NCBI GenBank assembly: GCA_948567375.1
Contig: OX419762.1
Location: forward strand, 41,645,034 to 41,709,033
Source: Lunularia cruciata
Taxonomy: Eukaryota > Streptophyta > Marchantiopsida > Lunulariales > Lunulariaceae
Direction: 5' to 3'
Length of the DNA: 64,000 nucleotides
Both the position numbers and the translations under genes were made by a program. The notes beneath the pieces were generated by a model. That model searched no databases. It saw nothing but the letters and a program-made list of their open reading frames with translations, and had not been told where the DNA came from. Of the stretch, positions 34,751 through 46,584 are shown in pieces (within the stretch, counting starts at the first letter, position 1; each line of letters opens with the position of its first letter).

Positions 34751-35030
34751 TGTAATATTCCAAGGATAAAGAAACTCAATAGAGAAAACATAAATTCAAC
34801 ACTCATACTCCGATGTCCCAAACAATCACCTTCTCTTTATTAAATAGTCAAAGAGGATCTCCTTCAAGGAATCTCCACCATAGGATTAGGTACATGGATA
34901 GGTGACCTGTCAATGAGCTCCACCTTTAGATTACTTGCTTAGATGGGTGACATGTTCGTCTTGGTCCCATCAGGTTGGTCAAATAGGCTTTAACAAGAGG
35001 AAATCTTTTAGGGAATCTTCATGTAGGAAG
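34751..35030 (-). repeat. truncated family B LTR
   Basis: Minus-orientation B LTR, beginning TGTAATATTCCAAGG at 34751 and matching the LTR 3' third up to about 35030, where it stops abruptly. It breaks the Harbinger-like region. Confidence 0.8.
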
Positions 35031-35248
35031 TACACAATTGTTCTTTGGTGTGAGTTGGCTTGTGAGTATGAAAAATAGATATTCAAATGAATCCTTTGAC
35101 ATTTGCATTTCCCTTTCATTGATAATATCTTTTCAGCCAATAGTTCTTCATATTCATGATCCTTTTTCTTATCATATTGAAATTATAAAAAAATCCAATC
35201 TATCTTGTGAGCCTTGAGTCTATCTATGACTGAAACTCACTCTACTTG

Positions 35249-35983
35249 TAATACCAAGAGCTAGCCATATGATCTAGATGTGAAATTTGGTTTGGTAACA
35301 TCTAAAATGATGTTATGCATGATGATCAAAATAGATCAAATAGAAGTATCACCAAAAAAGTACTTCTACTAATAGGGCAGAAACCAAAATAGACTTGAGA
35401 ACCTTAGAACCAATAGCTAGACATATGATTTAAAGGTGAGAATTGGTTTGGTAACATCTAGAAGGATGTTACACATGATGGACTAAATAGATTTGAAAGA
35501 GGTATCACCAAAAGGGGACTTCTACTAATAGAGTAGGAACCAAAATATGCTTGAAATCTTTGAAGGCAATTTCGGAAGCCTAAACGGATGAATTAGGCCT
35601 CAAAAATATGCAGATTCCCCCCAACAAAGGAAAAGTTGGCCTTCCCTCCCCCATGCTTTGTCTCGTCGAGAGCTTTCCAATGGTACCTTACTCACGTGAT
35701 TCTGAGATTCCTATAGGAAGATTCCCTATAAGATTCCCTTCGGTCAAAGCTTGTTTGACCAACCAGATAGGACCTAGACCAGACATGTCACTCATCCAAG
35801 TAAGTAATCCAAGGGTGGAGCTTGCTGACATGTCACCTATCTGTGTCTCTAATCCTATGGTGGAGCTTCCTTGGCGGAGATCCTCTTTGGCTATATAATA
35901 AAGAGAAGGTGCTCCCTTGGGGCATCGATTGTTTGAGTGTGAAATCTGTGTTCTCTCTCTTCTCTTGTCCTCGGAGTATTACA
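35249..35983 (+). repeat. solo LTR of family B with intact target duplication
   Basis: 735 bp, TGTAATACC to GTATTACA, flanked by CTACT at 35244-35248 and 35984-35988. No internal element sequence remains. It formed most likely by recombination between two LTRs of one element. Confidence 0.95.
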
Positions 35984-35988
35984 CTACT

Positions 35989-38900
35989 CTACCCCTCATT
36001 AGGGTTGGAATATTGGTATTTGGGTGCAATTCTACCCGGGTCCACTTTTGACTATGAACATAATTGAGCGCTTATCCATGTCCAAAATAGACCCAATTGA
36101 GCCATTTTATTGGGGGTTTGGTTGATTGGGAATATGACACTATGTGTGTAAGGAGGGTGGAACTAGGTAAGTACTTGGCAACTTTTGAATAAAGAGAAAA
36201 GTATTAGTTAATTGGACAAATAGAATGTGAAACAACAAAGACAAGCACCAAGAAGAGACCCCAATTTCTCATGATACATGAATGATGGAATATACAACCT
36301 CTTGAAAATCTTCTGATGTTTACATCTTATCTTTTGTTGTGAATAAACATTATGTATAGTGAATCAGCAATAAATACAATAAGTATTATGTACAACAAAT
36401 AATCCAGTTTGAACATTTATATTACAATAGTAAACTCTATTGTAGTAAGTGATAGGGAATTTTAAAATCAAGGTAGTGTTGAAACCCACTCATGTTCACT
36501 ATGGCTCAATGAAGCTTTTAGGTCACTGAATGTCCACCATGAGACTTAAATTTGCAACAACATAACAACTTGCTTTGTTAAGTTGTTAAGTAGTTTACAC
36601 ATATTTGCATAGGAAGCAAATATGTATAAATGTAAGCAAACAAAATATCCCACAATAGTAAAATTTTGGTAATCATAAGGAGATAGTATTTATTAAATGT
36701 AAAATGATAAATAAAAAATTGCAAGGTAAAGGTAAATGTTATTGATGAAGCCAACTAGATTTTAGTTTCTCTCTTCTCTTTGCTTTTTATCATTACTTTT
36801 CTTTGGTTTAGTTTTACTTGGAGCTACATTTTTTAGTGCTTCCTATTTCCTTTCTCTTTACATGGAGATATTTGGTGTTCATTCTATTATTCTTTGGGAT
36901 GTTTTCCTAAGTCTAGTTTTATGTACACTTTGTTTATAACATTAATACACCTTTTTGTTTCCACATCAACTACCCTTGGAGGTTAGGAGATGATTATTAT
37001 TGGCTTTTAACCTTCTTTTACATTCATCCTAATTGGGTGATTTTCCACATGGATATTTCAAAGGCTTTCCATACTATTTCTTGTTTAGTTTAGTTCTGTA
37101 GTTTTTGCTTAACAAATATTAGATCCACTCCTTGATCTCAGTTGTGTATACTTTCATGGCATAGAGTATACTTTCATGGCATAGAGATACATTCATCATA
37201 TAACAACTATAGTACCTTAGTGAATTTCACACAATTTGTATCTTTGGAGTACACACACTAAGGAGATCCCTTATGTGAGCATGTATTTGCCATAAACCTT
37301 TATGCTTTGGGAGAGGTTTTAGACTCTTTTTCATCATGCCTCTTCTTCCTCACTTTAAGATGGCACTCATGCATTAAAGTCTTTGGAGGATATAGCTAGA
37401 GCTTTGTTTGCATAGAGATCTTAGGTGTTCCAATGATCTCTCAACTAAAGATATAGAAAACTCACAAAAAAAATGTATTTTGGAGTAGAAGTATACAAAA
37501 TTTTTTTATTTTCACTTACCAAAATTTGTTACAAAAATTTATGTACTTAGTGGTATTCTTTTGTTATTCTCACCAGTTGGGTATGAAAAATAAGAAGAAG
37601 AAAATGAGTGCAAGATAGTAGAAAATCTTAACAAATGCCACTAGTAGAAGACAATCACAATGAGACATGCATTTTAGACCTTTGTACCACAATGAACTAC
37701 ATTAAACATGGTCCTATATAGAAATGGATCTCTACATCAATTGGGATCTTAGTAATCTTAGTTACAAGGAATACATAAATACAAAAGCTAGAGATAGTGA
37801 ATGTGGCTAATTTGAACTATAAAATATATAGAAATGTACAATTGATATGATAATAATATATCACATGCCACCTCTATCATTGTCTCACAAAGATGATGAC
37901 CTCTCCACTTATGCTAGTTCAACTTCAAAAGGCCATTTTCCATGAATTATTATCATGCATTGCTTCACCACCTTAGTTGATTTCTAGATTTTCCCATTGT
38001 CAATTGAGATTTAGATGGTATTAACCTTAGTTCTATAGAACTAAGTGTGATTATAGGTTCAATAAGGCCTTTCAAATGGAAAATTTATGGGTTCTTTACA
38101 AAACTCTAGAGATTTTGTGAAGGTTTTTATGGGTACATGTAAGAAAATTGATTCAAAAGTGAAATGTGCATAAAATATTTTTTGTGTACAATAGAGTTTA
38201 AGGAATGTTTCAAAATCCCTTATTTTTTTAGGAGGTATAGGCAAGCAAGGGATTACATGCGTGATTAGGTAATAATTATAATAAATAGTATTACTTATAA
38301 TTAATTCTTATATTGAGTATTAATTTTAACAAAATTAAAATTTTTCATGTGTCTAGTTTCTTGATATAGTGAATAAATATAAGATAAGTATTCTCATGAA
38401 GGACATTGATATTTGAATCTACTTATGCGCACTTTTTCAAATTAGAGGGAACTCTAGTTCATGGATTTGTAGTCAATGTGTTTGCGTGGATATGCATATT
38501 TATCTCTAATTAAAAATTTGAATATAATTCCCTCTCACTAAGTTGAAGATGTGCATGAAAGGTGACTATGAATGCACAAAGTTGATATGCATATTCTTGG
38601 TATGCGATGCACCGATTGTTTGAGAAAATTTGGTAATCTTGTGCAACTTTAAGATTTCCAAAAATTGTAAAATTGAGGAAGGATGAAGAATGATCAATGC
38701 AAAGGTGACTAAGATATTCACACTAAGGGTGAAATCAAAATTTTCCTCATCTCCATTATTCCACAATTCCTCTCACAATCCATTATGCATTCTTTTATTC
38801 TTTTGTTACACCATGTAGATCAACTTTGGAATATAAAACAAGATCATAACATAATTTGGAGTATGGCCACTATCACAAGCACAAGTAGATTCTCATTTCA

Positions 38901-39780
38901 AGCATGTTCCTTCTCTACATTTACCTCATGAAATTCTTTTGGCACAAGCAACACCAATGGAGAAGGAATTGGGATGATCTAAGGCTCCAAAAATAGAGAA
39001 GGAAAGAGTAGACTAGGCTAAAGCTCCACCAACATAAGAGGAAAGTGCGTACCAAGATAAAGAAGATCAGGACAAAGAGAGGTGAACTTGAATTTGAATC
39101 AAGAAAAAATATAAGTATACCATGCAAGAAGGTGATACCTTTATCCACCCTTGCTTGAATTTTGCAAGATCTTTCCAACAATTCAAAACTAAGAATTGTA
39201 TTCTTGGAAGCCAAAGAAAGAAAAAAATTGAAGCACAATAAATTGTAAAGATAGAGAAGCTTTGAGTGAAAGAAGAGGTAGAAAATAAGCTTAGGTGTGA
39301 GAAGATGAGATCAAAGGTAAAGAAACCATGCATAAAGGGAAGATATGCTAAATTAAAGTGCTCTCATTCAATGACATTGGAATTAGCTAGGTATGGGAAA
39401 AGACCATAGAAATAAAAATGATAATGAGTATGCTTAGTGAGATAGATTCTCCAGTTCCTAAAACCATCAATGATGCTCCAAGGAGTTATACTTACCACAC
39501 AATTTCAAAATTCCTTGTACTGGATAACCCTATCATTCCTCAGATTCTACAAAATAGATTTTGGATTAAATAGAGTAGAATTTAGATTTCTTGATAATAT
39601 CATTTCAGTTTTTATTATGCAGTTTTGTGTAAGTAATGGGAGATTCATTGATTTCTCCATGAATTTATAAAACAAAGTTTTGAGAGCTTTTTCTTGAATT
39701 TCAACTCACATTTGCAAAACATTCAATTGCTCATATACCAATCAACTTGCAACATCCTTAATATCCTCAATGTACAACTC
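35989..39780. other. AT-rich stretch without recognisable genes
   Basis: No coding frame over about 105 codons and no family resemblance on either strand. A perfect 20-22 bp direct repeat (TATACTTTCATGGCATAGAG twice) lies at about 37147-37189. The region may be old, unrecognisable transposon sequence. Confidence 0.5.
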
Positions 39781-39824
39781 AGACTAAATTTTAAGTGTCA
39801 AGGCTTGTCAAATGAAGTGCAACA

Positions 39825-40075
39825 TTGGGGTTCAAAGTGGACAGGAGTGAGAGAAGGGGCACTCATAGAAGTTATCACAAAGGGAGATTATTCTTAGTAC
39901 CAGGGGTTCAAAGAGGGATCTCTTTTAGCACCAAAGGTTCAATGGGGGTAAGGGGTTCAGAGAATGTTCTCATGAAGTGGAAAGGGGTTCAAAGAGAGAT
40001 CTCTTGCAATGCCAAGGGTTCAAAGAAAGATCCCTCAATCAAGAATTCAAAGGGGGATCTCTTGTAGCATAGGAC
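39825..40075 (+). repeat. degenerate tandem repeat, GGGGTTCAAAGAGGGATCTCTT type
   Basis: At least seven imperfect copies of GGTTCAAAG followed, in most, by AGGGATCTCTT, at irregular spacing of 25-60 bp. Some copies sit in a short open frame at 39825-40067, but the repeat unit crosses it without period-three constraint. Confidence 0.6.
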
Positions 40076-40362
40076 CATTTTATGTTTGTCATATGATTTT
40101 ATAGAATGTGAATCCTATCAACCATTCCTCTTCCATGAATTCATCCATGTTGGGTATATCTTGTGGTTTCTGATAATCTCTAGTTTCACTTATGGCTCCC
40201 CAATTCCAAAATATTTTGATTTTGAATTGAATTGTCTCACCAAATTTACACTCTCTTCTCTCCCTTTCCTTCCTTATTCTCCTTCTCTTTGTTTTCTCCC
40301 TTCTTTTTAAACATCCTTTTCCCTCTTTCCAATGCTCACCTCCCTTCTTCTCACTTCCTTTC

Positions 40363-40620
40363 TATAACAATATGGAGACTACAAATGAGTTAGTTGAGAC
40401 TAAAGAAGTAACAAATAGGCCAAATTAGCCAAGAATTACAAGATTATTCTAGACGTATCTAAGAAGTTACTTGGTACTTTCCAAGTATCAAGTAATGTGC
40501 ATGCCAAGTTGTAACTTCTAGGAGGAAATTTCTTAGAGTAATGTGCATGCCAAGTGGTACCTTTTAGGAGGAAATTTCTTCAGAAGCTCCTTGGCTAGCT
40601 TAGCTTGCATGCCAAGTAGG
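40363..40620 (+). repeat. 5' LTR fragment of A5
   Basis: It begins TATAACAATATGGAG and runs to GCATGCCAAGTAGG, where the LTR of A3 starts. It includes two GTGCATGCCAAGT blocks, so this subfamily LTR has an internal duplication. Confidence 0.8.
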
Positions 40621-40621
40621 T

Positions 40622-42613
40622 TGTAACAATATGGAATTTAGGGATGAAGTTAGTTAGGGCTAACAAAGGTGCAAATATGCCAAATTAGCCTAGAATAGTT
40701 TGGAAGTATCTAGGAAGTTTCATGGGAAGCTTCCCGACTAGCTTAGGTTGCATCCCAAGTAGGTAGCTTCCAGAAGGAAGCTTCTAGAAGCTTCCAACTA
40801 GCTTAGCTTGCATGCCAAGTAGGCGGCTTCTAAAAGGAAGCTTCTTGAGAAGCTTCCCATTAACTTGGCTTGCACTCTAAGAAAGTGGATCAAGGAAGCT
40901 TCTTGAGAAGCTTCTCAAGAGCCTTGTATGCTCCATATAAATACCAAAGTGAAGCTCATGCTAAGCATTTGGAGTTTCTTATATTCAAGTGTTCCAATGT
41001 GATCTTCTATTCTCCTATTTTGCTCCTTGGTCTCGGTCTTTTACCTTGGTATCAGAGCAAGGATGGGATAGATGGAGTTTGTGGACCACCAAATCAATTT
41101 CTACCAAACCATTGGGATTTTTGCAACCAAGTACTACCCAAGCATAGTTTCACACAGTTTATCATCCCACATTTTGAGCAAGATTTTCTTAATACAATCA
41201 CCTTTTCCAAGGAACCCTTGGTAATTTTAATTGTAACTTGTGGAAAACTATGAACATGTTGCATCTATGTGTTAATAAATTAGATAGATTGTGGGTGGTG
41301 TAATAGAGTAGTAACTATGGTGGCAATGCCTGAGGTTATCATTGCTATGCAGTAACAAATTGAGCACCTTACTCTATTGTTGGATAAATGAGATCATCAA
41401 TGACAAAAGCACATTACCGATTCTAGAAGGAGAAGATTGAATTCAATTTCCAAAACCCAAGGTTTTTGAAGGTAAGAATCTTTTAGGTGCAGTGGAGAAT
41501 TTTGTATTTGACTAAAAATATTATTTCAAGGCTACCAATCTTCAAGATGAACAAAAACAAATTCTCTTGGCATCCAACCAATTGGATGGAGTAGCAAAGC
41601 TATAGTGGTGATTCCAAGTAGAGCAAGCTGAATGATAAATGGTTGCACTAATCTTGATGTAGGCAAAATTCAAGAGTGCAATAATTTGTTGATTCCAAGC
41701 TATAATTGCCACATGAGCTACACAAGATACATTGACAGAGTCAAAGTAGATTGGCTATGTAAGAAGTTACATCATGCAATTCTAGAACATCATCCTACAA
41801 GATATAGACAAGAACACCATTCTAGATATATTGGAAGGTGAAGCTTTGGTGGATTTGTGAGGGGCTTGAAGTCACAAACCAAATTAGAGGTAACTATGCA
41901 AGAGCCACAACACTTGGAGGAAGCCATGCGGTTGGCCAAATGATTTGATTCCTTGGTTGCAACAACTTGATCTTGACCTTGACCTCCACAAAACATGTGA
42001 ATCATGTGCAGGAAGTCCTAAGACAACTAAGATAATGGAAATTTTACTACAACAAATCAAAGTGTGTCTTTTGTGTGATCAAGTGTGACCCAAGAAGGAA
42101 GTTACCCTCTTGGGTCACAAGATTTCATTGAAGGGAATCAAGATTGAAGAGGGGAAAATCAAGGCCATTATTGATTGGCCTACTTCAAAGGATGCTACAA
42201 AATTATGGGCATTTAATAGATTAGCCAGTTTTTACCAATGGTTCATCCATTATTATGGCCATGTGACTGCATTATTGATGGATCTCTTAGGGAAGAACTC
42301 AAGCTTTCAATGGACCACCAAGCACAAAGAAGCATTCAAGAAGCTGAACCATATGGTGTCTTCAAGACTCACTCTTCAACCATATGATCCTCAACTACCT
42401 TGTGTGGTTGGTTTTGATGCTTCTAACTTTGTGATTGGAGTTGTGTTTCAACAAGAATACCTATATGGATTACATCCCATTGCCTTTGTATCTCACCAAC
42501 TAAATACAACTGAAAGGAATTACTCTTCTCAACAAAAACAACTAGCAATAGTATATACCACCAAGTTATGGAAGCATTATCTCTTGGAGAAACAAGTGAT
42601 CATTGATCACAAA
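40622..42613 (+). mobile_element. family A element A3, internally deleted and truncated
   Basis: LTR 40622-41045 (424 bp), primer site TTGGTATCAGAGC at 41046, leader ORF (its ATG now ATA at about 41068), decayed gag, then a jump at about 41990 from gag into RT ([15 protein letters not shown]), deleting protease and most of RT. RT C-terminus and RNase H (FDASNFVIGVVFQQE) follow at 42110-42613. It ends where the LTR of A4 starts. No 3' LTR is seen. Confidence 0.8.
40777..40794 (+). promoter_or_regulatory. perfect four-unit heat-shock element in the A3 LTR
   Basis: GAAGCTTCTAGAAGCTTC: four alternating GAA/TTC units at exact 5-bp period, the consensus for heat-shock factor binding. A TTCcaGAA pair lies just upstream (40768-40775) and a gapped GAAnnTTC...GAAnnTTC at 40895-40914 is about 22 bp upstream of the TATAAATA at 40936. 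Confidence 0.6.
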
Positions 42614-43040
42614 TGTAAGAGATCAAGACCGAGGAGAGAAATAGGAGAATGAAAGATTCCATTGGGATACTTGAGTATGAGAAAACTCTGAATGCTTAGC
42701 ATGAGCTTTGGTTCTGATATTTGTAGGGAGTATACAAGACTCTTGAGAAGTTTCTCAAGAAGCTTCCTTGAGCCACTTTCTTGAAATGCAAGCTAAGTTA
42801 ACCGAGAAGCTTCTCAAGAAGCTTCCTTCTAGAAGATGCTTACTTGGCTTGCAAGCTAAGCTAGTTGGAAGTTCCTAGAAGCTTCCTTCTAAAAACTACT
42901 AACTTGAAGTACAAGCTAAACTAGCCGAGAAGCTTCCCAAGAAGCTTCCTAGATACTTATAGAATATTCTAGGCTAATTTGGCCTATTCACTACTTTGTT
43001 AGCCCTAACTAACTTCATTGCTAAAGTCCATATTCTTACA
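42614..43040 (-). repeat. 3' LTR of A4 (family A)
   Basis: 427 bp, TGTAAGAATATGG at the 43040 end and the reverse of CTCTTACA at 42614. GAAnnTTC dyads are present but the four-unit element is degraded (GGAAGTTCCTAGAAGCTTCC). Confidence 0.9.
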
Positions 43041-45853
43041 TATTCCACCACTACTAGTTGGTGATATCTTTGTCGCCATTGAAACTTCAAACTTTGCCAT
43101 TGATGGCCATTATGCATTTTGGAGATGAGAAAGAGGTTCTTATGTGGCATCATGAAGGGGATACCCTTTCCAAAGGACCTTGTTATGTTGATATGTTGTC
43201 GGTAGTCTCATTGAATGTGGCAACGTGCAAGGATATGACCAACTTCATATTCCTCATGATCATTGATAGGGATAGGAAGAAGAGGAGATTGGACACACAA
43301 TAAAAAAGAAAATGGATTAGGGACAAAGGGAAATATGGGAGAAAGGATGGATGCGCATATGACAAGGCAAGGCAAGGCAAGTTGGTAAGCAATAAGAGAA
43401 ATGATTTGTGTGATCTCAAAGGGTCTTATCCAATTAAGAGCAAGTTTAAAAACTTAAGTATCAAGTGGAAGGATTAGGTTACTAAATGAGAGCATGAATT
43501 TATTACCAACTTGAAAGGTGCGATCACAACGATGATGGTCTGCATATTATTTCTGACAATTTTGGGCAACAACAAGGTGAGATTTGGCTTGTTAGAGGAA
43601 TTGGGATGTGGTGGTCAAGAAGGTTGAAGTATGAGGGACATGAGATGGAGGAGGAGCAAGAAGGGAATTTGGAACAAGTGGATCTTGGCCAAAATTGAGG
43701 AAGAAAGGAGAGAGTCCGGTGCTTGCATGTTTGGAATTATTGTGTGCAAACTCCGCAACTACAAGACATTCATCCTGATTGGTATGGTAAACGTTGATGA
43801 AGGCACAAAGCATATCTTCCAAGGTGCAATTTGCACATTGAGTTTGTCCATCAGTGAGGATGATAGGCTATGGACAAAGCAAACTTGGTGCCAAGTATTT
43901 GGAAGAGTGCTTGCCAAAACCTTCTAGTGAAGCGAGGATCACCGTCGGAGATGAGTACACACGACATCTTATATGCTCAAATACATTGTCAAAGTAGATC
44001 TATGCCAAGGTTTGAGCATCCACAATATCAACAGTTGGTGCCAAATGGATTTGCTTACTAAGCTCATCCACAAACTCCACAATAGCTATGTGACCTTGCT
44101 TTATTTTGGGCAAAGATGTGATGAGATCTAAGCTCACATGTTCCCAACAAGTAGATGGAATAGGGAGTGGTTGATGGAGTCCACTTGGTTTTTGGTTACT
44201 TGCCTTGTTGCATTTGCATCTCTCACATGATTGGACAAACTCCCAAACATCTAGTGCCATGTCGGGCCACCACCATTTGCATTGGAGTGTACCCAAGGTC
44301 TTATCCACACCCATGTGACCAGCATTTAATAAATCTTCATGAAGACACACAAGTCAAAGATCACCTTTAGCTAGAACATAGATCCGGTCTTCATGGAATA
44401 GAAGGCCTTCCTTGTAATAGAAGGTATTGTATTCCTTGTCTTTTGCTGCAAGACAACCTTGTACTATCTAAAAGAAAGGATCTTGTTGTAGAGTTGTCTA
44501 AAACTTAATTTGGACTTTTGAGTCAACCATCATTGACTCCATCATAATTGCCATTGTGATACCATTGTAATTGTCACTATCATGAGAGGAAGAGACCGTA
44601 AATCAGGTTGTCATGATAAGGCATTAGGGATGACATGGAACCAATCTGATTTGTACTCAAGTTTGATGTCAAACACTTTATAGTTGTTCCTCCCATTGAT
44701 GATGTCAACTCTTCATGTGTTCCAAATATAATATTTGTAACAAGGGCTTGTGATCAGTTTGCATGACCGCTTGTTTCTCCAAGAGATAATGCCCCCATAT
44801 CTTGGTAGCATATACCATTGCTAGTTATTCTCGATCTCAAGCAAAGCAATTCCGTTCCACTATATTTAGTTTGCAAGACACAAAGGCAATGGGATGCAAT
44901 CTTTTTGTGAATTTTTGTTGTACCACCTCTCCAATTGCAAAGCTAAAAGCATTAAAATCAACCATACATGGTAGTTGAGGATCATATGGTTGAAGAATTG
45001 GTCTTGAAGACACCATATGTTTCAATTTCTAGAATGCTTCTTTGTCATTGTTGGTCCATTGAAATCTTGAGTTCTTCACTAAGAGATCAATCAATGGTGC
45101 GGCCAGATGAGGATAGTGGTGGATGAACCGTCAATAAAAACTAGCCAATCCATTAAATGCTTGTACTTTAGTAGCATCCTTTGGAGTAGGCCAATCAATG
45201 ATGACTTTGATTTTCTCCTCTTCCATCTTGATCCCCTTTGATGAGATCTTGTGACCCAAGAAGGTAAATTCCTTTTGCCAAAAGGCACACTTCAACTTCT
45301 TACAATAAAACTTCCACTATCATAGTCACCTTAGGACTTCTCGCACGTGATGCATATGTTTTGCCTATGTCTTGTTATAGATTAAGATATCATCCAAGAA
45401 CACCACCACGTACCAATCCAATAGTCCATCCAACACCCAATGCATCTGATCCATGAAGACTAATGGAGCATTAGTGAGCCCAAAAGGTAGAACTCTCCAC
45501 TCAAAATGTCCATACCTTATGCAAAAGGTAGTCTTTTGCGCATCCTCGCTATTAATAAGGATTTGTCAATAGCAAAGATCAAAGTCAGAAAGATCAAACT
45601 TGGAGAAGTATCGTGCTCTACTCAATTGATCAAGAAAGTCATTAATTCAAGGTAAGGGGTATGTATTCTTCACTGTTTTTTTATTGGGCACATAGTAATC
45701 AATATAGAAACAAAGTCCTCCATCCTTCTTTGGAACAAATAGAACTGGTGCTCCACAAAGAGATGTACTATGTCGTATGAAATCTTTCTCCAACAACTCC
45801 ATAAGTGTTATTTATAACTCCTCCAACTCCTTTGGTGAGAACCAATAGATGGT

Positions 45854-46584
45854 TGTAATACTCCAAGGACAAGAGAAGAGAGAAAACACAAATTGCACAC
45901 TCAAACATTTGATGCCCCAAAGGAGCACCTTCTCTTTATTATATAAACAAAGAGGATCTCCTCCAAGGAAGCTCCACCATAGGATGAGGGACACAGAAAG
46001 GTGACATGTCAGCAAGCTCCACCCTTGGATTACCTACTTGGATGGGTGACATGTCTGGTCTAGGTCCTATCTGTCAAACAAGCTTTGACCGGAGGGAATC
46101 TTTTAGGGAATCTTCCTATAGGAATCGCAGAATCACGTGAGTAAGGTACCGTTGGAAAGCTCTTGATGAGACAAAGCAGGGAAGAGGGAAGGCCAAAATT
46201 TCCTTTGTTGGGGGGATCCGCACATTTTTGAGGCCTAATTCATCCATTTAGGCCTCCGAAATTGCCTTGAAAGATCTAAGGCATATTTTGGTTCATACTC
46301 TATTAGTAGAAGTCCCCTTTTGATGATACCTCTTTCTGATCTGTTTAGTCCATCATGTGTAATATCTTTCCAGATGTTACCAAACCAATTCTCACCTTTA
46401 AATCATATGTCTAGCTATTGGTTCTAAGGTTCTCAAGTTTATTTTGGTTTCTGCCCTATTAGTAGAAGTACTCTTTTGGTGATACTTCTATCTTATCTAT
46501 TTTGACCATCATGTATAACATCATTCTAGATGTTACCAAACCAAATTTCACATCTAGATCATATGGCTAGCTCTTGGTATTACA
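45854..46584 (-). repeat. solo LTR of family B inside A4
   Basis: 731 bp, flanked by ATGGT at 45849-45853 and 46585-46589. It interrupts the RT reading region of A4 after the PKELEEL-like segment. Confidence 0.95.

Noticed and set aside
42614..43040. AAGCTT-rich arrays as satellite DNA
   Set aside because: They occur only inside LTRs with defined ends, a TATA box and adjacent primer or purine tracts, not as free tandem arrays.
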